A stretch of DNA of 64,000 nucleotides from Tillus elongatus (lineage: Eukaryota; Arthropoda; Insecta; Coleoptera; Cleridae). A program made the position numbers and the translations under genes. This document shows, one piece after another, positions 1-11,760 of the stretch; within the stretch, counting starts at the first letter, position 1; the number at the start of each line of letters is the position of its first letter. Under the pieces are notes generated by a model, which worked only from the letters and a program-made list of their open reading frames with translations, had not been told where the DNA came from and ran no database searches. The stretch is from the NCBI GenBank assembly GCA_964006375.1, contig OZ023270.1, forward strand, positions 72,506,082 through 72,570,081, given 5' to 3'.

Positions 1-775
1 AGGCGGAGGTGATCATATGGGCCTATAGACTGAAGACCAACCCAGAAGAGGGAAATTCGCGGGATGGTCACAGCAACAGGTATTACAAAGGCAAGATAAT
101 CTTCATAGCTACTGATAACCAGGCAGTCCTAAAGGAACTGGGGACACAGGAATCTCAGTTGAATCTAGTACTGGACTGCATTCGCAACCTCAGCCAGTTG
201 GCAGTAAGCAATACCATCAAGTTGATCTGGGTACCTGCACACGAGAACATGAAGGGCACTGAGGTAGCAGACCAGCTCGCAAAAGAAGGGCGAGCAAGGC
301 CTCTAAATGGGCCAGAACCATACCGCTGGGTTCCATATGAAACCGCAAGACATTAAATTGAGACGATGCCGCATCAGTGGCATCTGGAACACCAGAACAA
401 AACTCCAGGACCAAGGCAGGCAAAAGCCCTCAAAGAACCATCCAGCCAAAGAGCAAAAGATCTGCTCAAGTTGAGCAGGAAAGAACTAGAACTATTGACA
501 GAACTGATAACGGGTCACTTTCATATAAAGAAACACCTCTATACATTGGGGATTGAATGAGACCCAACGTGCAGAGGACGTGGAGAAGAGGAGGAAACTC
601 CACTACATATAATGTGCCACTGCGAGTCATTTATAGAACCACAGCGCAAGTTACTAGGGAACGAAAAGGTAAACCTAGAAACTCTAAAGACTGTTCACTA
701 CAAGATAATACTGGACTTAGTCAAAGAAACGAGCATGCTAGAGGAGTAGGGGCAATTCTGGGGGCACAATAGGCC
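1..775 (+). pseudogene. LINE ORF2 C-terminal fragment: RNase H domain and Cys-rich tail
   Basis: The frame starting at 9 reads as the second half of an RNase H domain of an I/Loa/R1-group non-LTR retrotransposon: ATDNQAVLKEL holds the conserved Asp segment and KLIWVPAHENMKGTEVADQLAKEG is the typical IxWVPGHxxxxGNExAD motif with H and D retained. A stop near 354 and frame changes follow. The next frame (366-560) gives LSRKELELLTELITGHFHIKKHLYTLGIE, and a third frame near 570-620 gives the CRGCGEEEETPLHIMCHCE zinc-knuckle-like tail usual for these proteins. The reverse transcriptase lies left of the window or is lost. This is a decayed copy. Family assignment is by recognised motifs; the exact clade is uncertain. 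Confidence 0.8.
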
Positions 776-779
776 AGAG

Positions 780-1030
780 AGGCCGCATGACTCAAAAAGT
801 GTACTACCCATGTATAATAATAATACATAACCTCATAAAAAATAATCTATAGGTGTTAGGTCAGGCAAACGCGGGCCACCTGACTGGCCCTCGGTTCCCT
901 ATCCACTTTGTTCAGAAATTATTGTTAAAATAATTTGACACAGACATTAGAACGAACAGTTATGACACCGACATAATAGTTGTGATGCAAATAATCATGA
1001 TTGAAAGGAACACTCAAATCTCTTCTTGTT
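780..1030. other. Gene-free stretch
   Basis: AT-rich sequence following the LINE tail. It probably includes the LINE 3' untranslated region (short AATAATAAT run near 820), but no tail, TSD or other feature could be fixed. Confidence 0.4.
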
Positions 1031-1215
1031 TGTTTGAAGAGCTTGCATTAATGAAAATGTTGAACCAATTTACGAAATCATCCTGGAAGGTCGACGATGG
1101 ACCATTGATGAATTAGTGAAGCTGCCTGGAGTGGCTTGGAAGTTCAGTTTAGCGAATTTTAAGGGAAGATTTGGGGATGAAAAGGGTGGCTGTCAAATTC
1201 TGACATCATTTTTGG
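1031..1215 (+). pseudogene. Mariner-like transposase helix-turn-helix fragment
   Basis: One frame reads NVEPIYEIILEGRRWTIDEL followed by VKLPGVAWKFSLANF and a degraded KGRFGDEKGGCQ. This resembles the second HTH of mariner transposases (the R-x-x-T-I-D-E-L segment, then G-x-S-x-x-S, then LGMxKVxAK). No catalytic domain follows. It is a short, decayed fragment; the assignment rests on pattern recognition only. Confidence 0.5.
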
Positions 1216-1499
1216 TTTGCTTGTAATATAACTGAATGTCATCAACTTGTCAGTGTCATGTCAGTGATGCTAGAAAAAGATGCTGATTTGTTTATTTCCA
1301 TTGTTCATAATAACACGACCAATGAGCGTAGCAGTGTTTTGTGTCTCTTGTTGGTTGTGTTTTATTAATAACCTGGTATCCATCGGTGTTTAACAATTGC
1401 ACATACCCAGCTTTTACTTTATTATTTTATTTTTCCTTCGGAGAGTGAGTAAAGCTGCCGTTCCCGTGTGTCATGAGATATTGGGCACGACCAGGTCTT

Positions 1500-2050
1500 C
1501 CCCTAATATGTATTCAAACAGTTACTCACCTCACCTGTTAGTGTCTGTGCTCCCCCAAACCAGATGATATGAGTTCGCATCACACCCCATTACAGGGTGA
1601 TTATTGTTCCTCTTGCAGTAGGTGATCAATTTCCGCACCTCTGCTGGAGGAGGTTGGTCTGCATCTGTCTCCGGGGAGGTCAGCTGAGCAGGCTACTACA
1701 TCTAGCCTGGTCTCTCTGGTTGTGATCATAAGATGGATGACTGCCATGTCCTTGGTACAGTATTCTGAAAGTGCAAAATACTGTAAGTTGTTTCTGATCT
1801 AGATACAGGCTCTGCTACCAGAGCCCACCTCTACTATCTTACCAGAAGTATTATCTAGCCCTTTGGTTCGGTCCGAATTGGCGGTCCAGGGCTCTTGGAG
1901 AAGAGCAATGTCTATCTGCTCCTCTTTTAATTTCATGCTAAGGAGATATGTTGCAGCCCTAGCATGATGCAGATTCACTTGCATGCACCTAATTGTGGTG
2001 GTCATAGGTAAATAATGGGGATAATCGGGTAGAGGGAAAGGTAAGGAGAG
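1500..2050 (-). pseudogene. LINE ORF2 endonuclease (EEP fold) fragment
   Basis: The - strand frame ending at 1799 contains MQVNLHHARAATYLLSMKLK then EQIDIALLQEPWT, the first two conserved blocks (N and E of the active site) of the LINE endonuclease/exonuclease/phosphatase fold. Downstream, in other frames, TTRETRLDVVACSA..LPGD and HPVMGCDANSYHLVWGSTDTNR supply the later blocks, including the GDxNAHH-type catalytic Asp/Asn. The domain is split over at least two frames and stops near 1500, where recognisable LINE sequence ends. Confidence 0.75.
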
Positions 2051-2072
2051 AGGTTTAGGATTTGGATTAGGA

Positions 2073-3405
2073 TTAGGGTGCTGGGTCATCCTCCTTTTCA
2101 TAAGCTCGATTTCCAAGCTTCCTAAAGGAGGGCCTACGTTTGATAGTCGCACGAGGGGAGGATTTCCCTTTCCCCCGTGATTTCCCTCTAGAGGTTCTAG
2201 TCGAAGGATATATCCTGCCACCTCCTCTATTGGAGCCAGTTCTGCTGGTGGATTTATTTCCCCCAGATGTGCCACTTCCTGAGGGTATAGCAGAAGGGAC
2301 TGCTCCTCCCCCACTCTCGGAAGGACTTGTTCCAGTCGCAGTAGCCTGACTGGTGGTGGTGATAGTGGTAGTTGTGGGTTTATGGTCAGCCATAGAACCC
2401 CTTAACCTGCCAAGGCCAAAGTATTGTCTGAAGCCAATTCCCTCCAGCGTAACCATGTACATTACGTCAACCGAGAAAATGTCCACGTTTGTCCCGATGG
2501 TCCCGCGTTTACTCGGTGTAGAACAGTCCACTCCCGAGTGTTCAGGCCATCGTTCATCCTCCTGAGTCTGATGAGCACATCCTCGGGAATCAACCGCACC
2601 ACACATATGTGGGACTTGGGGAGGTCTTGTCCTCGCACCAGCTTGAGACGAGCCCCTTTCCATGGCTGGACCTTTCAAATTACCCGCTCCAGCCAAAGGG
2701 AGCTATTTTCATCGGCGCACGTGATGAGCTCGCCAGGCCGATTTGCACAGCCCTGGAATCGTAACTTTGGCACTTCCTCTGATAAGCGCTGCACAGCCCT
2801 CAAAATGGACTTCTGCAGAAGCACTAGGTGATCATTATTCAATGAGGAGGAGGGATGTTCTGCGTGGAAAATGCCCACTCTTCACCCCTCCGACCACGTC
2901 ACTGAATGTTTTCATGACAGCACCCTCTCGGGCATTTTTTGTCCTCTGTTGGCGTGTGCTGCCATCTGGCCGGAGTCGCTTCCCACTTTCGGCCCTCACA
3001 GTCAAAGCGTCAGACTCCTTGAGTTGTTTTGTCGTAACCTCAGAGCCCCCAGCCCCTCATTACATTACCTCAAGGCAGTTGAATAAGGCACACCCGCCTT
3101 GAGCAGACAACAGCTGTCTCCTTGCAGCTCCAGGCAGTCGTCGTTTTTTCATCTGTGTCTCCGTGTTGCGGAAGGGAGTAGCTCCCCCTCCTCATCGAAG
3201 GACACCGATTTGGTGGCTAGGGAGAGGATGACCCGCGTCCCTTCTTCCATAGGTTCAAATATTCCCCATTTCTACATCCACACGACTGGCAGTTAGAGAG
3301 GGGATAACCAACCCCCACCTCTACCTCCATAGGCTCTCCAATTGCCTGGAGTTCGAGAGTATTATTATCCATCTCATTTGGGTCTATATTTTCCGCTGTG
3401 TTCAT
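2073..3405 (-). pseudogene. LINE ORF1 protein with DUF4780-like domain
   Basis: An ATG at 3405 starts MNTAENIDPNEMDNNTLELQ, an acidic N-terminal region. After frame changes the 2675-2878 frame gives DHLVLLQKSILRAVQRLSEE and the frame before 2696 gives VQPWKGARLKLVRGQDLPKSH, then TIGTNVDIFSVDVMYMVTLE and FRQYFGLGRLRG. This order matches the DUF4780 domain found in ORF1 proteins of insect I/Loa/R1-group LINEs and related genes. A basic Ser/Gly/Arg-rich tail (residues about 110-205 of the last frame) fits nucleic acid binding. At least two frameshifts break it, so it is a pseudogene. Confidence 0.7.
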
Positions 3406-3860
3406 ATTCTGTTCTCACAAGCAGCTGGGGAAAATTATGGTTAATCTCCATAAAACCGCGCCGCATCCCATGGAGAGGCATTTATAGACAGGGAGGTCTC
3501 TCGGTGTCCCTGGGGAGGGTTACGTTAGGGGCGTTTTACGTTGGCGAGTTACCACCCTGCCAATGCCTGGGCATCCCTGCCAAAAACATCATCGCTTCGG
3601 CATCAGCCCGCCAAAGACTTTGCGATGTGGTTTTTCATAGAGATCTCTGGTTGCAATGTCAGCCAATTAAGGCAGGCATTCCCCGCCCTCCTAAGACATG
3701 ACTAGCTAGAGTTACGGTATTGCATCCCTCGTTGCTGAGAGATGGAGCTCGTCCATGGGGGAGGTTTTAGCGCCGAGATGTCCTTTGGGGCCCCACCAAC
3801 ATCTCGAACACCTCTATACCACCCCTAGCCATAGATATGGCGACACCCCTATCCGCAACC

Positions 3861-4740
3861 CGGGGACGCGCCCGATTGTTAGCTCAAACATGTAATGGCG
3901 CCACCAGCGGATGCATGCACAACTATATGCATGCAAACCCCGGGAGGCACCTGATTCGGGTATAGTATTTAACACTAGCCATTTCTTGAGAAGCCATCAT
4001 ACCCTTTTAATAAAACAATCTATTAAAATAAATGCAGTTATCAGAAACTGCACCATTGAAAGTTGCTGGCGCACCACAAAAACTGTCACATCGCCATCCT
4101 TCTGCCATTCTACAACCTTTCTAGCCTACCCTCTTACAATACTAGAATGTGAAGATTTGAAGCACATAGTAAGCTTGGTATTTATGTAAAAAAAATGACA
4201 AATGGTGGGTTTCATTACTTCATGCATCTAAAAATTTTTAAGTTCTCACTAAAGTATTGGACTTTTTAATACACAACTTTTGTCTAATTTAACAATGTGG
4301 ACATTGCAAATAAAATAATCGGACGATTTAGCAGGCCATTTTACATACCTGTATTGCACATATTATTTTAGTCACTGATCGCATGTTGCAAAATTTTATT
4401 GAATCGTCTCCATCAATTCTGAGACAGCTTTGTAACATTCCAAAAAAAGTTACCTATATTTTGCACGTATTAGTTTTAGCAGTTTTGAAGTTTATTTTTT
4501 TATTATTTTAGCATGTTTAACAAGTTATTTAATGGTTGATTTTGTGTGTAGAGTAGAAAATTTAACTTGACTATAAAAAAATATAAGATGTTTAACAATT
4601 TTTGTAATTAAATATTTTTGTTGTGGAGTAGAACATTTGGCTTGACTGTATAATCGGAATCTGCCAGCAGAATGAAAGTATTTTCATTTAAAAGATCACA
4701 GGTGGTTACCCACGAACCAAATTTTGAGGAACCAATTGTT
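3861..4740. other. Gene-free stretch
   Basis: AT-rich sequence with no recognisable gene or repeat. An ORF of 92 codons at 3911-4189 (+) shows no family features and is probably chance. Confidence 0.4.
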
Positions 4741-4759
4741 ATTATCACTACCTAAATCT

Positions 4760-5290
4760 CTAATCTTTTATTCTATTGTTCAGAACATTTTTTAAATTCG
4801 TCTTCTGTGATGTTCGACAGCGCCTCCATTGTTTTTTCTCCACCTCAGCAACGTCGGCTTGCCTTTCATATCTCTTATCATTTGGGGAAATAAAAAAATC
4901 GCAGGGGGCAAGGTTGGGTGAATAGGGGGACAGAGCGTCATGCCATTTTGGACAAAATTGACCCACAGACAGTGCCTTGTGTACAGGTGCGTTATCGTGG
5001 TGGTAGTCCGACTGCCACAAATCAGGCATCTTCCGCCGCAAACTGTTGCACAATCTTTTCAAAACTTCTAAGTAGAAAGCCTGGTTAATTGTCTGACCCT
5101 GTCAAACAAACTCGACATGGACAACGCCTCTCACATCAAAAAACAAATCAGCATTGTTTTGACGTTTGATTTCACTTGATGAGCTTTTTTGGGTCGAGGT
5201 GAACTTGTAGTCCCCCACTGGTTTGATTGTTGCTTCATTTCAGGGTCGTAATGATTTGTCACCTATGATGACTTTTGAAAAAATTTAGAA
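4760..5290 (-). pseudogene. Mariner transposase, central and C-terminal part
   Basis: From 5290 downward one frame gives YDPEMKQQSNQWG then SPRPKKAHQVKSNVKTMLIC. After a frameshift the 4760-5062 ORF gives RKMPDLWQSDYHHDNAPVHK and LSPYSPNLAPCDFF. These are the mariner blocks YDPETKQQSxQW, SNVKxMLxxFFD, HHDNAPAHxA (second catalytic Asp) and HPPYSPDLAPCDFF (third catalytic Asp). The N-terminal HTH is missing because sequence above 5300 is a LINE. It is dead by frameshift and truncation. Confidence 0.85.
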
Positions 5291-5335
5291 ACTGGAAGAA
5301 AAGACATACTATGGATAAAACTCTCTCTCAGGGCT

Positions 5336-5959
5336 GGAACTAAATTCATCTGTTGCATTTACCGGTCGCCTTCTGACAACAACTTTGTCCAGCTCTTTGA
5401 CTACCTTTCTGAAAAAACCGGCCATCTGATTTCTGAATATCCTTCCTCCGAGGTCACTATTCTTGGTGACTTCAATGTCCATAATAAGGAATGACTAGGA
5501 TCTTCAAAAACCGATCCACAAGGAAGAGCAGCGGAGGCCTTTGCAGTCAGCAATTCTTTAGCCAATATGGTTCAGCAACCTACTTACTTTCCTCGTATCC
5601 CATCACACAGCTCAAATCCCTTGGATCTCCTTCTTACTACAAATCCTGACTGCTGTAAGATATCAGTCACTGCCCCCCTTGGTCGCTCAGACCACGGCAT
5701 TGTCACTGCTTCCTGCGCAGTGCAACCCGAGGTCACACAGTCATCACACCCACGTATCGTTTGGCACTACAATTCCGCGAACTGGGACGAAATGCGAGAT
5801 TACTTTTCCTCATTTCCATGGACGTCTGTCTGCTTCTCTCATCCTGACCCCTCTGATATCTCACAAAACGTCACCGAAATTATCCTAGCTGGCATGAAAT
5901 TATTTATTCCATGTACACAGAAAACCTCTGCAGCCACTCAAAAGCCCTGGTTTCCCTAA
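5336..5959 (+). pseudogene. LINE A endonuclease C-terminal part
   Basis: Reads through SSEVTILGDFNVHNKE, a stop near 5494, then SNSLANMVQQPTYFPRIPSH, NPLDLLLTTNPD and GRSDHGIVTAS. These are the GDFNxHH, T(R/F)xP, LDLxLT and SDHxxV blocks of the LINE endonuclease. In-frame stops at 5494 and 5959 end it. The copy on the - strand near 31.4 kb has the missing N-terminal blocks but lacks the middle part seen here. Confidence 0.8.
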
Positions 5960-6158
5960 TCCTGTGACAAGGCCACACTTGAAAAGGTCAATGCTCACAA
6001 AACGCTTCTACACAATCCCAGTCAAGAAAACCGTCAAGCATTTAACAACGCAAGAAACCGCTATGTCCGCATTCTTTCTGAGGCAAAAAACTCGTTTAAT
6101 AACCACATCAAAAACAAAGTCCTCTTAAGCTCCAGCGGCAGCAAACCCTTCTGGACTC

Positions 6159-7906
6159 TTGCTAAATCTATTGGGAATAATTTCTGCAAGAGCACATTTC
6201 AACCTCTTGTCTCAGGGGATGAAATTAATTGTTTCTACCGCCCTGGGCAAGGCTGAACTTTTTGCCTCGTTGTTCGCCAGCAATTCTACTCTCAACCCAC
6301 CTTCAAATGTTCAACCACCAACAGTCCCCAATGTCGCGCATAAAATGACGGATATCATTTTCAAAACTAAAAAGCTACGAAAGATGCTCTCTTCTCTTAA
6401 TACCAGAAAACCCTCTGGCCTTCACGAGATCCCAGCAATTGTTCTCAAAAAATGCGCACCAGAACTTGCTCCTGTCCTGACTCGTCTGTTTCAGACATCT
6501 TACAATAGAGGCATATTCCCTAGTAACTGGAAAACTGCTCGAGTACAACCCGTCCCCAAGAAAGGATCGTAGCAACTACAGACCTATTCCCCTCCTTTCA
6601 GTCTCTAAAGTGATGGAAAAGTATATAAACACTGAATTACTAAAATTTCTTGAAAAACACAGTCTAATCCACGACAGGCAGTATGGATTCCGTCAGCGCA
6701 GATCAACTGCCGACCTCCTTTCCTTTGTCACCCATCCTTGGAACAAGTCTATGGAACTATACTGTGAATCCCAGATTGTCGCTCTAGACATCTCCAAAGC
6801 ATTCGACCAGGTCTGGCTCGCAGCACTGCTTAATAAACTTCCGGCCTATGGCCTACCACCAAAACTCTGTACCTGGACAGCAAATTTCCTCTCCAACTGG
6901 GGCATTTCTGTTGTTGTGGGTGGCCATTACTCTAAACTGTATCCAATTGATGCAGGAGTTCATGAAGGTTCAGCTTTAGCCCCTACTTTGTTTCTTCACA
7001 TCAATGACCTCCTCTCTAGCACATCCAACCCAGTTCACAGTTACGCTGACGACAGCACCCTCCACTCAAATAAACAATATTCTAAGCCTGTCTCTTTAAC
7101 CCAATTAGATGAGGATCGCAGACTCATGGAGGGTTCTATGTCCGTGGATCTCCAAAAAATATTAGACTGGGGAAGTAGAAATCTTGTACAATTCAACCCC
7201 ACCAAATCACAGTCTTGCTTTCTTTCTCATAAGAGATACACTAGCCCTAGACCCATCACAAGAAACAACCAAGTTATTCAAAGTAATGAGTCCTTTTCAC
7301 TTGTTGGCATCTCTGTGGATCGAAATCTCGATTGGCACCAACATGCCACATCAATTGCGGAAGCGGCTGCTAAGAAATTAGGTTTCCTCTTCCGGGCTCG
7401 GAAATACTTTTCACCAGCTAATCTCTATACGTTATATACTTCACAAATAAGACCAAACCTCGAATACTGCTCCTACATCTGGGGTGCTGCTGCCGCTTCT
7501 ACACTCGCTATCCTGGACTCCATTCAGAAGAGAGCTATACGTCTCATCGGTGACCGTACCCTCACGCAAAGGCTGCCATCCCTTGCCCACTGATATGCGG
7601 TTGGTGACCTCTCTCTCTCTCTTTTATAGATATCTACACGGGCACTGCTCAGAGGAGCTTTCTTCCATAGTTCCTCCACCTGCTGCCCCCAACAGATCTA
7701 CCAGGGGAACAGAGCGTATGCACCCTTTTACTGTCCAGGTCACCAGACATAGAATATCTTGTTATGCCCGCTCTTTTGTGCCAAAGACTTCCATGTTGTG
7801 GAATGCCTTGCCGACACATGTTTTTCCTTCTCCCCCGAACCTCCAAACCTTCAAGTCCAGAATTAACAAGTTGCCTCTTTCCTTGTCAACACCCACGGTA
7901 CGATAG
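6159..7906 (+). pseudogene. LINE A reverse transcriptase, frameshifted
   Basis: Frame 6159-6572 carries the linker and the start of the RT (LNTRKPSGLHEIPAIVLKK, NWKTARVQPVPKKGS). After a frameshift the 6610-7593 ORF (327 aa) gives HDRQYGFRQRRSTADLLSF, IVALDISKAFDQVWLAALLN (RT block A, first Asp), EGSALAPTLF (PQGS-type block B') and HSYADDSTLH (the YADD catalytic motif). A third frame to 7906 holds the C-terminal region (RYLHGHCSEELSS, MLWNALPTH). Catalytic residues remain but at least three frame breaks make it inactive. Confidence 0.9.
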
Positions 7907-7959
7907 TATTTAGGCTGTAAGCCCCCATGGTGTGTTGTTGAAATAAAATAAAAAAATGC

Positions 7960-8515
7960 ATCCGTTTTTCATTAGTCTCATGAGGATTCGCTAAGCCCCA
8001 GATATCACTATTTCGCTTATTGCCGTATCCGTCAAGGTGGAAATGGGCCTCGTTACTAGAGATGATTTTTTCACCAACATGATGGTCCACTTCATACTGT
8101 TCCAAAAACCAATTGATGGACTATCGTTGTTGGGAATGATCAGTAGATTTTAGTTCTTGGGTTAAATGAATCTTGTACAGCTGAAGATGCAAATCCTTTA
8201 CAATTATTCATTGCAGAGAGCTTATGGAAATGTCCAATTGCTGAGAACGATACCAAATTGATGTTTTCATATTTTCGGTGATGTTTGCCTCCATCCTAGC
8301 GATATTATCAGCTGACCGTACACTCTGTTGGTAAACATGGGCAGTTGCATCCATCACTGAATCGGTTTCCTCAAATTTATGGAAAGGCCGAAGAGATGGC
8401 TTATTTGGTACACTTCGCTGATCAAAAGTTGAGCCGAATTGGCGAACTGTCACAGCAAAACTTTCATACTTTTGTAGTCAATGCGTTGCTCTTTCCTGTA
8501 GCGTGCCATATTGAC
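7960..8515 (-). pseudogene. IS630/Tc1-mariner type transposase, N-terminal half
   Basis: The 8208-8453 frame begins QFGSTFDQRSVPNKPSLRPF then HKFEETDSVMD, and continues SADNIARMEANITENMKTSI and RSQQLDISISSLQ: the two HTH domains of the large arthropod IS630-type transposase family (FGRxxAPSxPTVxRLVxKFEETGSVxD). The 7863-8105 frame gives GEKIISSNEAHFHLDGYGNK, the first catalytic segment, with Asp changed to Asn (SNEAHFH for SDEAHFH). The catalytic C-terminal half should lie below 7960 but LINE A occupies that place. Confidence 0.8.
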
Positions 8516-8631
8516 TAATTGCAACTGTCATATGTAACATCTATAAACAAACCAGAATTTCCGACCCCCAAACAAAAAATGGCGTGAAATTCAAATCTCG
8601 CGCTCAATCTGAAACGCCCTTTATGTATATG

Positions 8632-8757
<126 letters not shown>

Positions 8758-8834
8758 ATTTTTCATCGCCAAGAAAGTGTGTCCTTTTTCTTTATGCAAG
8801 GAAAATTCTAATTTAAATTTTTTATTTCATATAG

Positions 8835-9761
8835 AAAACAGAAACATTTCAAGCCTCCAGCCAAACCAAATGTTATTGTCAAACCCAGGACAAAGAAGCC
8901 ATCTAGTGATCTTGCAAACCAGGTTACTGAAAAGCCAGCTGATGAAGGCTCAAAAAATATCAAGCAAAACGAATCTAAGAAAAAGTCTCCAGAAGTGGCA
9001 CCAGAAGAACCCCCACAGAAAGGTAATTCTAAGAGAGCATTTGGGTGTTTTTACTGCAACAAACTCTTCTCCAGACCTGAAAATTTTAAAGATCACTTTA
9101 CTGAAGATCACGCATCAAAAGCTATGTATTACAAATGTGCCGTTTGCTCATTTAAGACACTTTTCAAGCATAAACTGAAGCAGCATCATAGAGTAGAACA
9201 CAGATACACATGTTGTTGGAAGCCACAGAAAACAGACGAGCCTAAGAAAGGTAAGAAGAAATCAGCATTCCCTAAGCTCACCAAAAGCGGATTGAAATCA
9301 ATCATCCAGTCAGAGTCTACAGAGAGGCCTGGCCATGGCAAATACAACTGTGAATACTGTGACAAATCGATAGACTCTATCAGGACTTACGTTAATCATT
9401 TGATGGTACATACCAGACCGTTCAAGTGCGGCGAGTGTAATCAAACTGCTGCAGAAGTTAGGTCTATTAAGAACCATGCTCAGGCTATCCATTCAGCGAA
9501 AAATGTAACGCTTTGCTGCGGGTTGTGCTCTTACAATGACAATGGGGACACACTAGCAAAACATTTTAACGAGGTACACAAGAACACCAAAGAACACTTG
9601 GGTAAATTTTTCCACCATTATATGAAGTATTTGAACAAAAAAGAGAAGTTGAATGATGAAAAGAATAAAGTCTTAACTGAAAAAAGTTCCAGTGAGAAAG
9701 AGAAGACACCTGTTGCTTCAAATAAGGTGGAAGAAGTCTCGACACCCTCTTCAACGAAAAG
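8835..9761 (+). CDS. Multi-C2H2 zinc-finger protein, exon (first visible)
   Basis: Acceptor TTTCATATAG ends at 8834 and donor AG|GTAATT starts at 9762. The exon is 927 nt, read with one leading base completing a split codon (phase 2 on both sides). It opens with a Lys/Pro-rich linker (KQKHFKPPAKPN) and holds five C2H2 or C2H2-like fingers: CFYCNKLFSRPENFKDHFTEDH, CAVCSF..HKLKQHHRVEH, CEYCDKS..YVNHLMVH, CGECNQT..IKNHAQAIH and CGLCSYN..LAKHFNEVH. A Lys/Glu-rich tail follows. This is likely a nuclear DNA- or RNA-binding protein; target unknown. The true start is upstream, probably outside the window. It joins exon 15008 with the codon AG+C. Confidence 0.85.
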
Positions 9762-9929
9762 GTAATTGATTCTTAATAATAATAATAGTAATAAGTTTAT
9801 TTGCTTATCAGTAAAACAATAATAATATTAACAGTAATGTGCAAAATTGCAAATAAACACACACTTCCCTGGAGTCAAGGACTTGTGTGTGAGTATACAA
9901 AGAAAAAAATATACAAAAATACATCCCAA

Positions 9930-11760
9930 CTAGCAATTTGATGTTTTATTGTAGTCATAAGAACGTTTATGAAACAGTTTTTATAAAACATGACTGTTCC
10001 TATAAACGTTTTGGTAACGTTTATACAACGCTTATAAACGCAAAATGAGCGCAGGTTTATACAACACTCTAGTTCTTTAGTTTATTTTATAAGGGATGTG
10101 TAAGGTGTTATAGAATAGTTTTAGAAATGTTTACCGAACTCTAAAAGAATATGATATACGATACTTATAAAACAGTTTTATAAGGAACAAAGTAAAACTA
10201 AAAATCTAACTTTGCAACTTTTTGTTGCATACTGCAATACCTATAAGAGTGGTATGTCTTTTAAATGTTTTTATTAGAACTATTTTATCCTAAAATTGTT
10301 CTCTAATATTATGAAAGTAATATAAGTACTAAAATATGATGGCGTAAGAAATAATGTTAGTACGGTGTGAAAATTAAACTCAAAAAGTCTCCTTTTGGCT
10401 ACCAGCAAGATGGATTTCACCTGCGAAGAACATTTTTCTGTGTAAAATATGCTACATATACGATAAATTTGAAAGGGCCCTCGAAATAATGAATATTTCT
10501 TTAATTTGTAAAAATCAACTCGAAATTAAATTTTTTGTTTTTTTTTTTTCGTTTTATTCACCTAAACCTATTCTGTTACACATTTCGCATGTTTTATATT
10601 CATAATATATTGTGAAAATTGTCAGGTCACAAATATTTCTATATTTATTAATTGATTTTTTTTCGTTCAAGATGGCTACCAAACAAATACAGGAATTGCA
10701 TAAAAACATGGTGTCTGTTTTATAAATCACTTTTATCACGACTGCAACCATTACAGAACTATTTTATCTCTTAAGACACTGCTACAAAACAGACGATATA
10801 TTAAACCCTGTAATATGAACAGAGACGTATTTAAACAAAAAATAAAGTAGGCTTGGCATTGCCTTTTATTGTCAATTTTAAAGTTTGGCTTTTACAGTAA
10901 AAGTAGACTAGCACCACCGATATTTGCCAAGTCTCTATGTATGCTTTACATTATTACTACATTTTTCTCCCCATTTAATTGTTCTATAAAAGCATTTTCG
11001 GCAACACTTACACATCAGTATACTGCTAAACTCGCGTTAGCTGCGATATATATGCAACATAAATGTAGTAGCAATATGTGACTTAACCTCAAACCCAAAT
11101 TGTTATTTGTTGTGCTGCTTACTATGTAAAACACTACAAACATGTTTATTAACAGATTTGCTACTTTCTAAAATATTTTTATATTTATTGATTTTCCTTC
11201 AAAAAGCACAACTTCTTTTTACCTGTTTCCGTTTATTTATTAATTGCAAATTGGACATGTTTAGAAATTACAGGCTACAGAATACACAACTTACCACGAA
11301 ATAAAAAGTATATAACAGTGCTTCTTGCAAAAGCTATAATATGTTTTATAAAGATCCAACTTTTATGCCAAGGAATAATTTTGTACTATAATTGTTTTCT
11401 AAGTGTTCTATTACAGTCGCGTTCCATCCAACAATAAAATAGTTTTTAACACCTGCGTTCAAGTAGACTATGCTATTTGCAGCTATATTGTATCGTAGAA
11501 AATGTTAACAAAACTGTTTTATAATTGCTCACATAATCACATAAAGAAGAACTTTATAAATGTTTGCAAGTTGAAGATATGTTTGGAAGATCGTTGTTAT
11601 AAAGCCATTACAGAACAATTTTGTTCTGTAAGCTAATATATTCTATAACGATTGTTGTATAGACGTTTACAAAACAACGAAAAACAAAATCTCTAAAATG
11701 TTTTATAATTCTGCTTTAAGAACATTCTAATAATAAATTTAAAGAAGCATTTTGCTGCGA
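9930..11760. repeat. Hairpin-rich repeat, possible non-autonomous DNA element
   Basis: Intron sequence densely sprinkled with short inverted words of the type TTATAAAAC/GTTTTATAA and AACGTTTATA. Perfect palindromes occur at 10164-10184 (CTTATAAAAC-A-GTTTTATAAG) and 11608-11631 (TTACAGAACAA-TT-TTGTTCTGTAA). Similar words cluster near both ends, as subterminal repeats of MITE/foldback elements do. No coding sequence, terminal repeat or TSD could be fixed. Confidence 0.45.

Larger units (their letters stand above)
1490..3860 (-). mobile_element. LINE (I/Loa/R1-group) 5' half: ORF1 and start of ORF2
   Basis: On the - strand this holds, from high to low coordinate, an ORF1 with a DUF4780-like domain and the N-terminal two thirds of an apurinic-type endonuclease. 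The reverse transcriptase and 3' end that should follow below 1490 are absent. LINE copies are normally truncated at the 5' end, so this copy lost its 3' part by deletion or rearrangement. Several frameshifts show that it is dead. The 5' limit near 3860 is approximate. Confidence 0.75.
5300..7956 (+). mobile_element. LINE A copy 1 (Jockey/CR1-like), 5'-truncated
   Basis: A non-LTR element starting inside the endonuclease (CIYRSPSDNNF..TILGDFNVHNKE near 5350-5490), with a linker, a reverse transcriptase and a 3' end reading TTTAGGCTGTAAGCCCCCAT .. GTTGTTGAAATAAAATAAAAAA. Two further copies of the same family occur in the window (29883-31802 on the - strand and 42667-43859 on the + strand) and share nearly identical protein and the same 3' terminus. 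Left and right flanks are two different transposase pseudogenes, so no simple target duplication is visible. Confidence 0.85.

Noticed and set aside
9770..9830. Regulatory or LINE-tail AATAAT repeats after the exon donor
   Set aside because: Low-complexity sequence without any attached coding or terminal structure.
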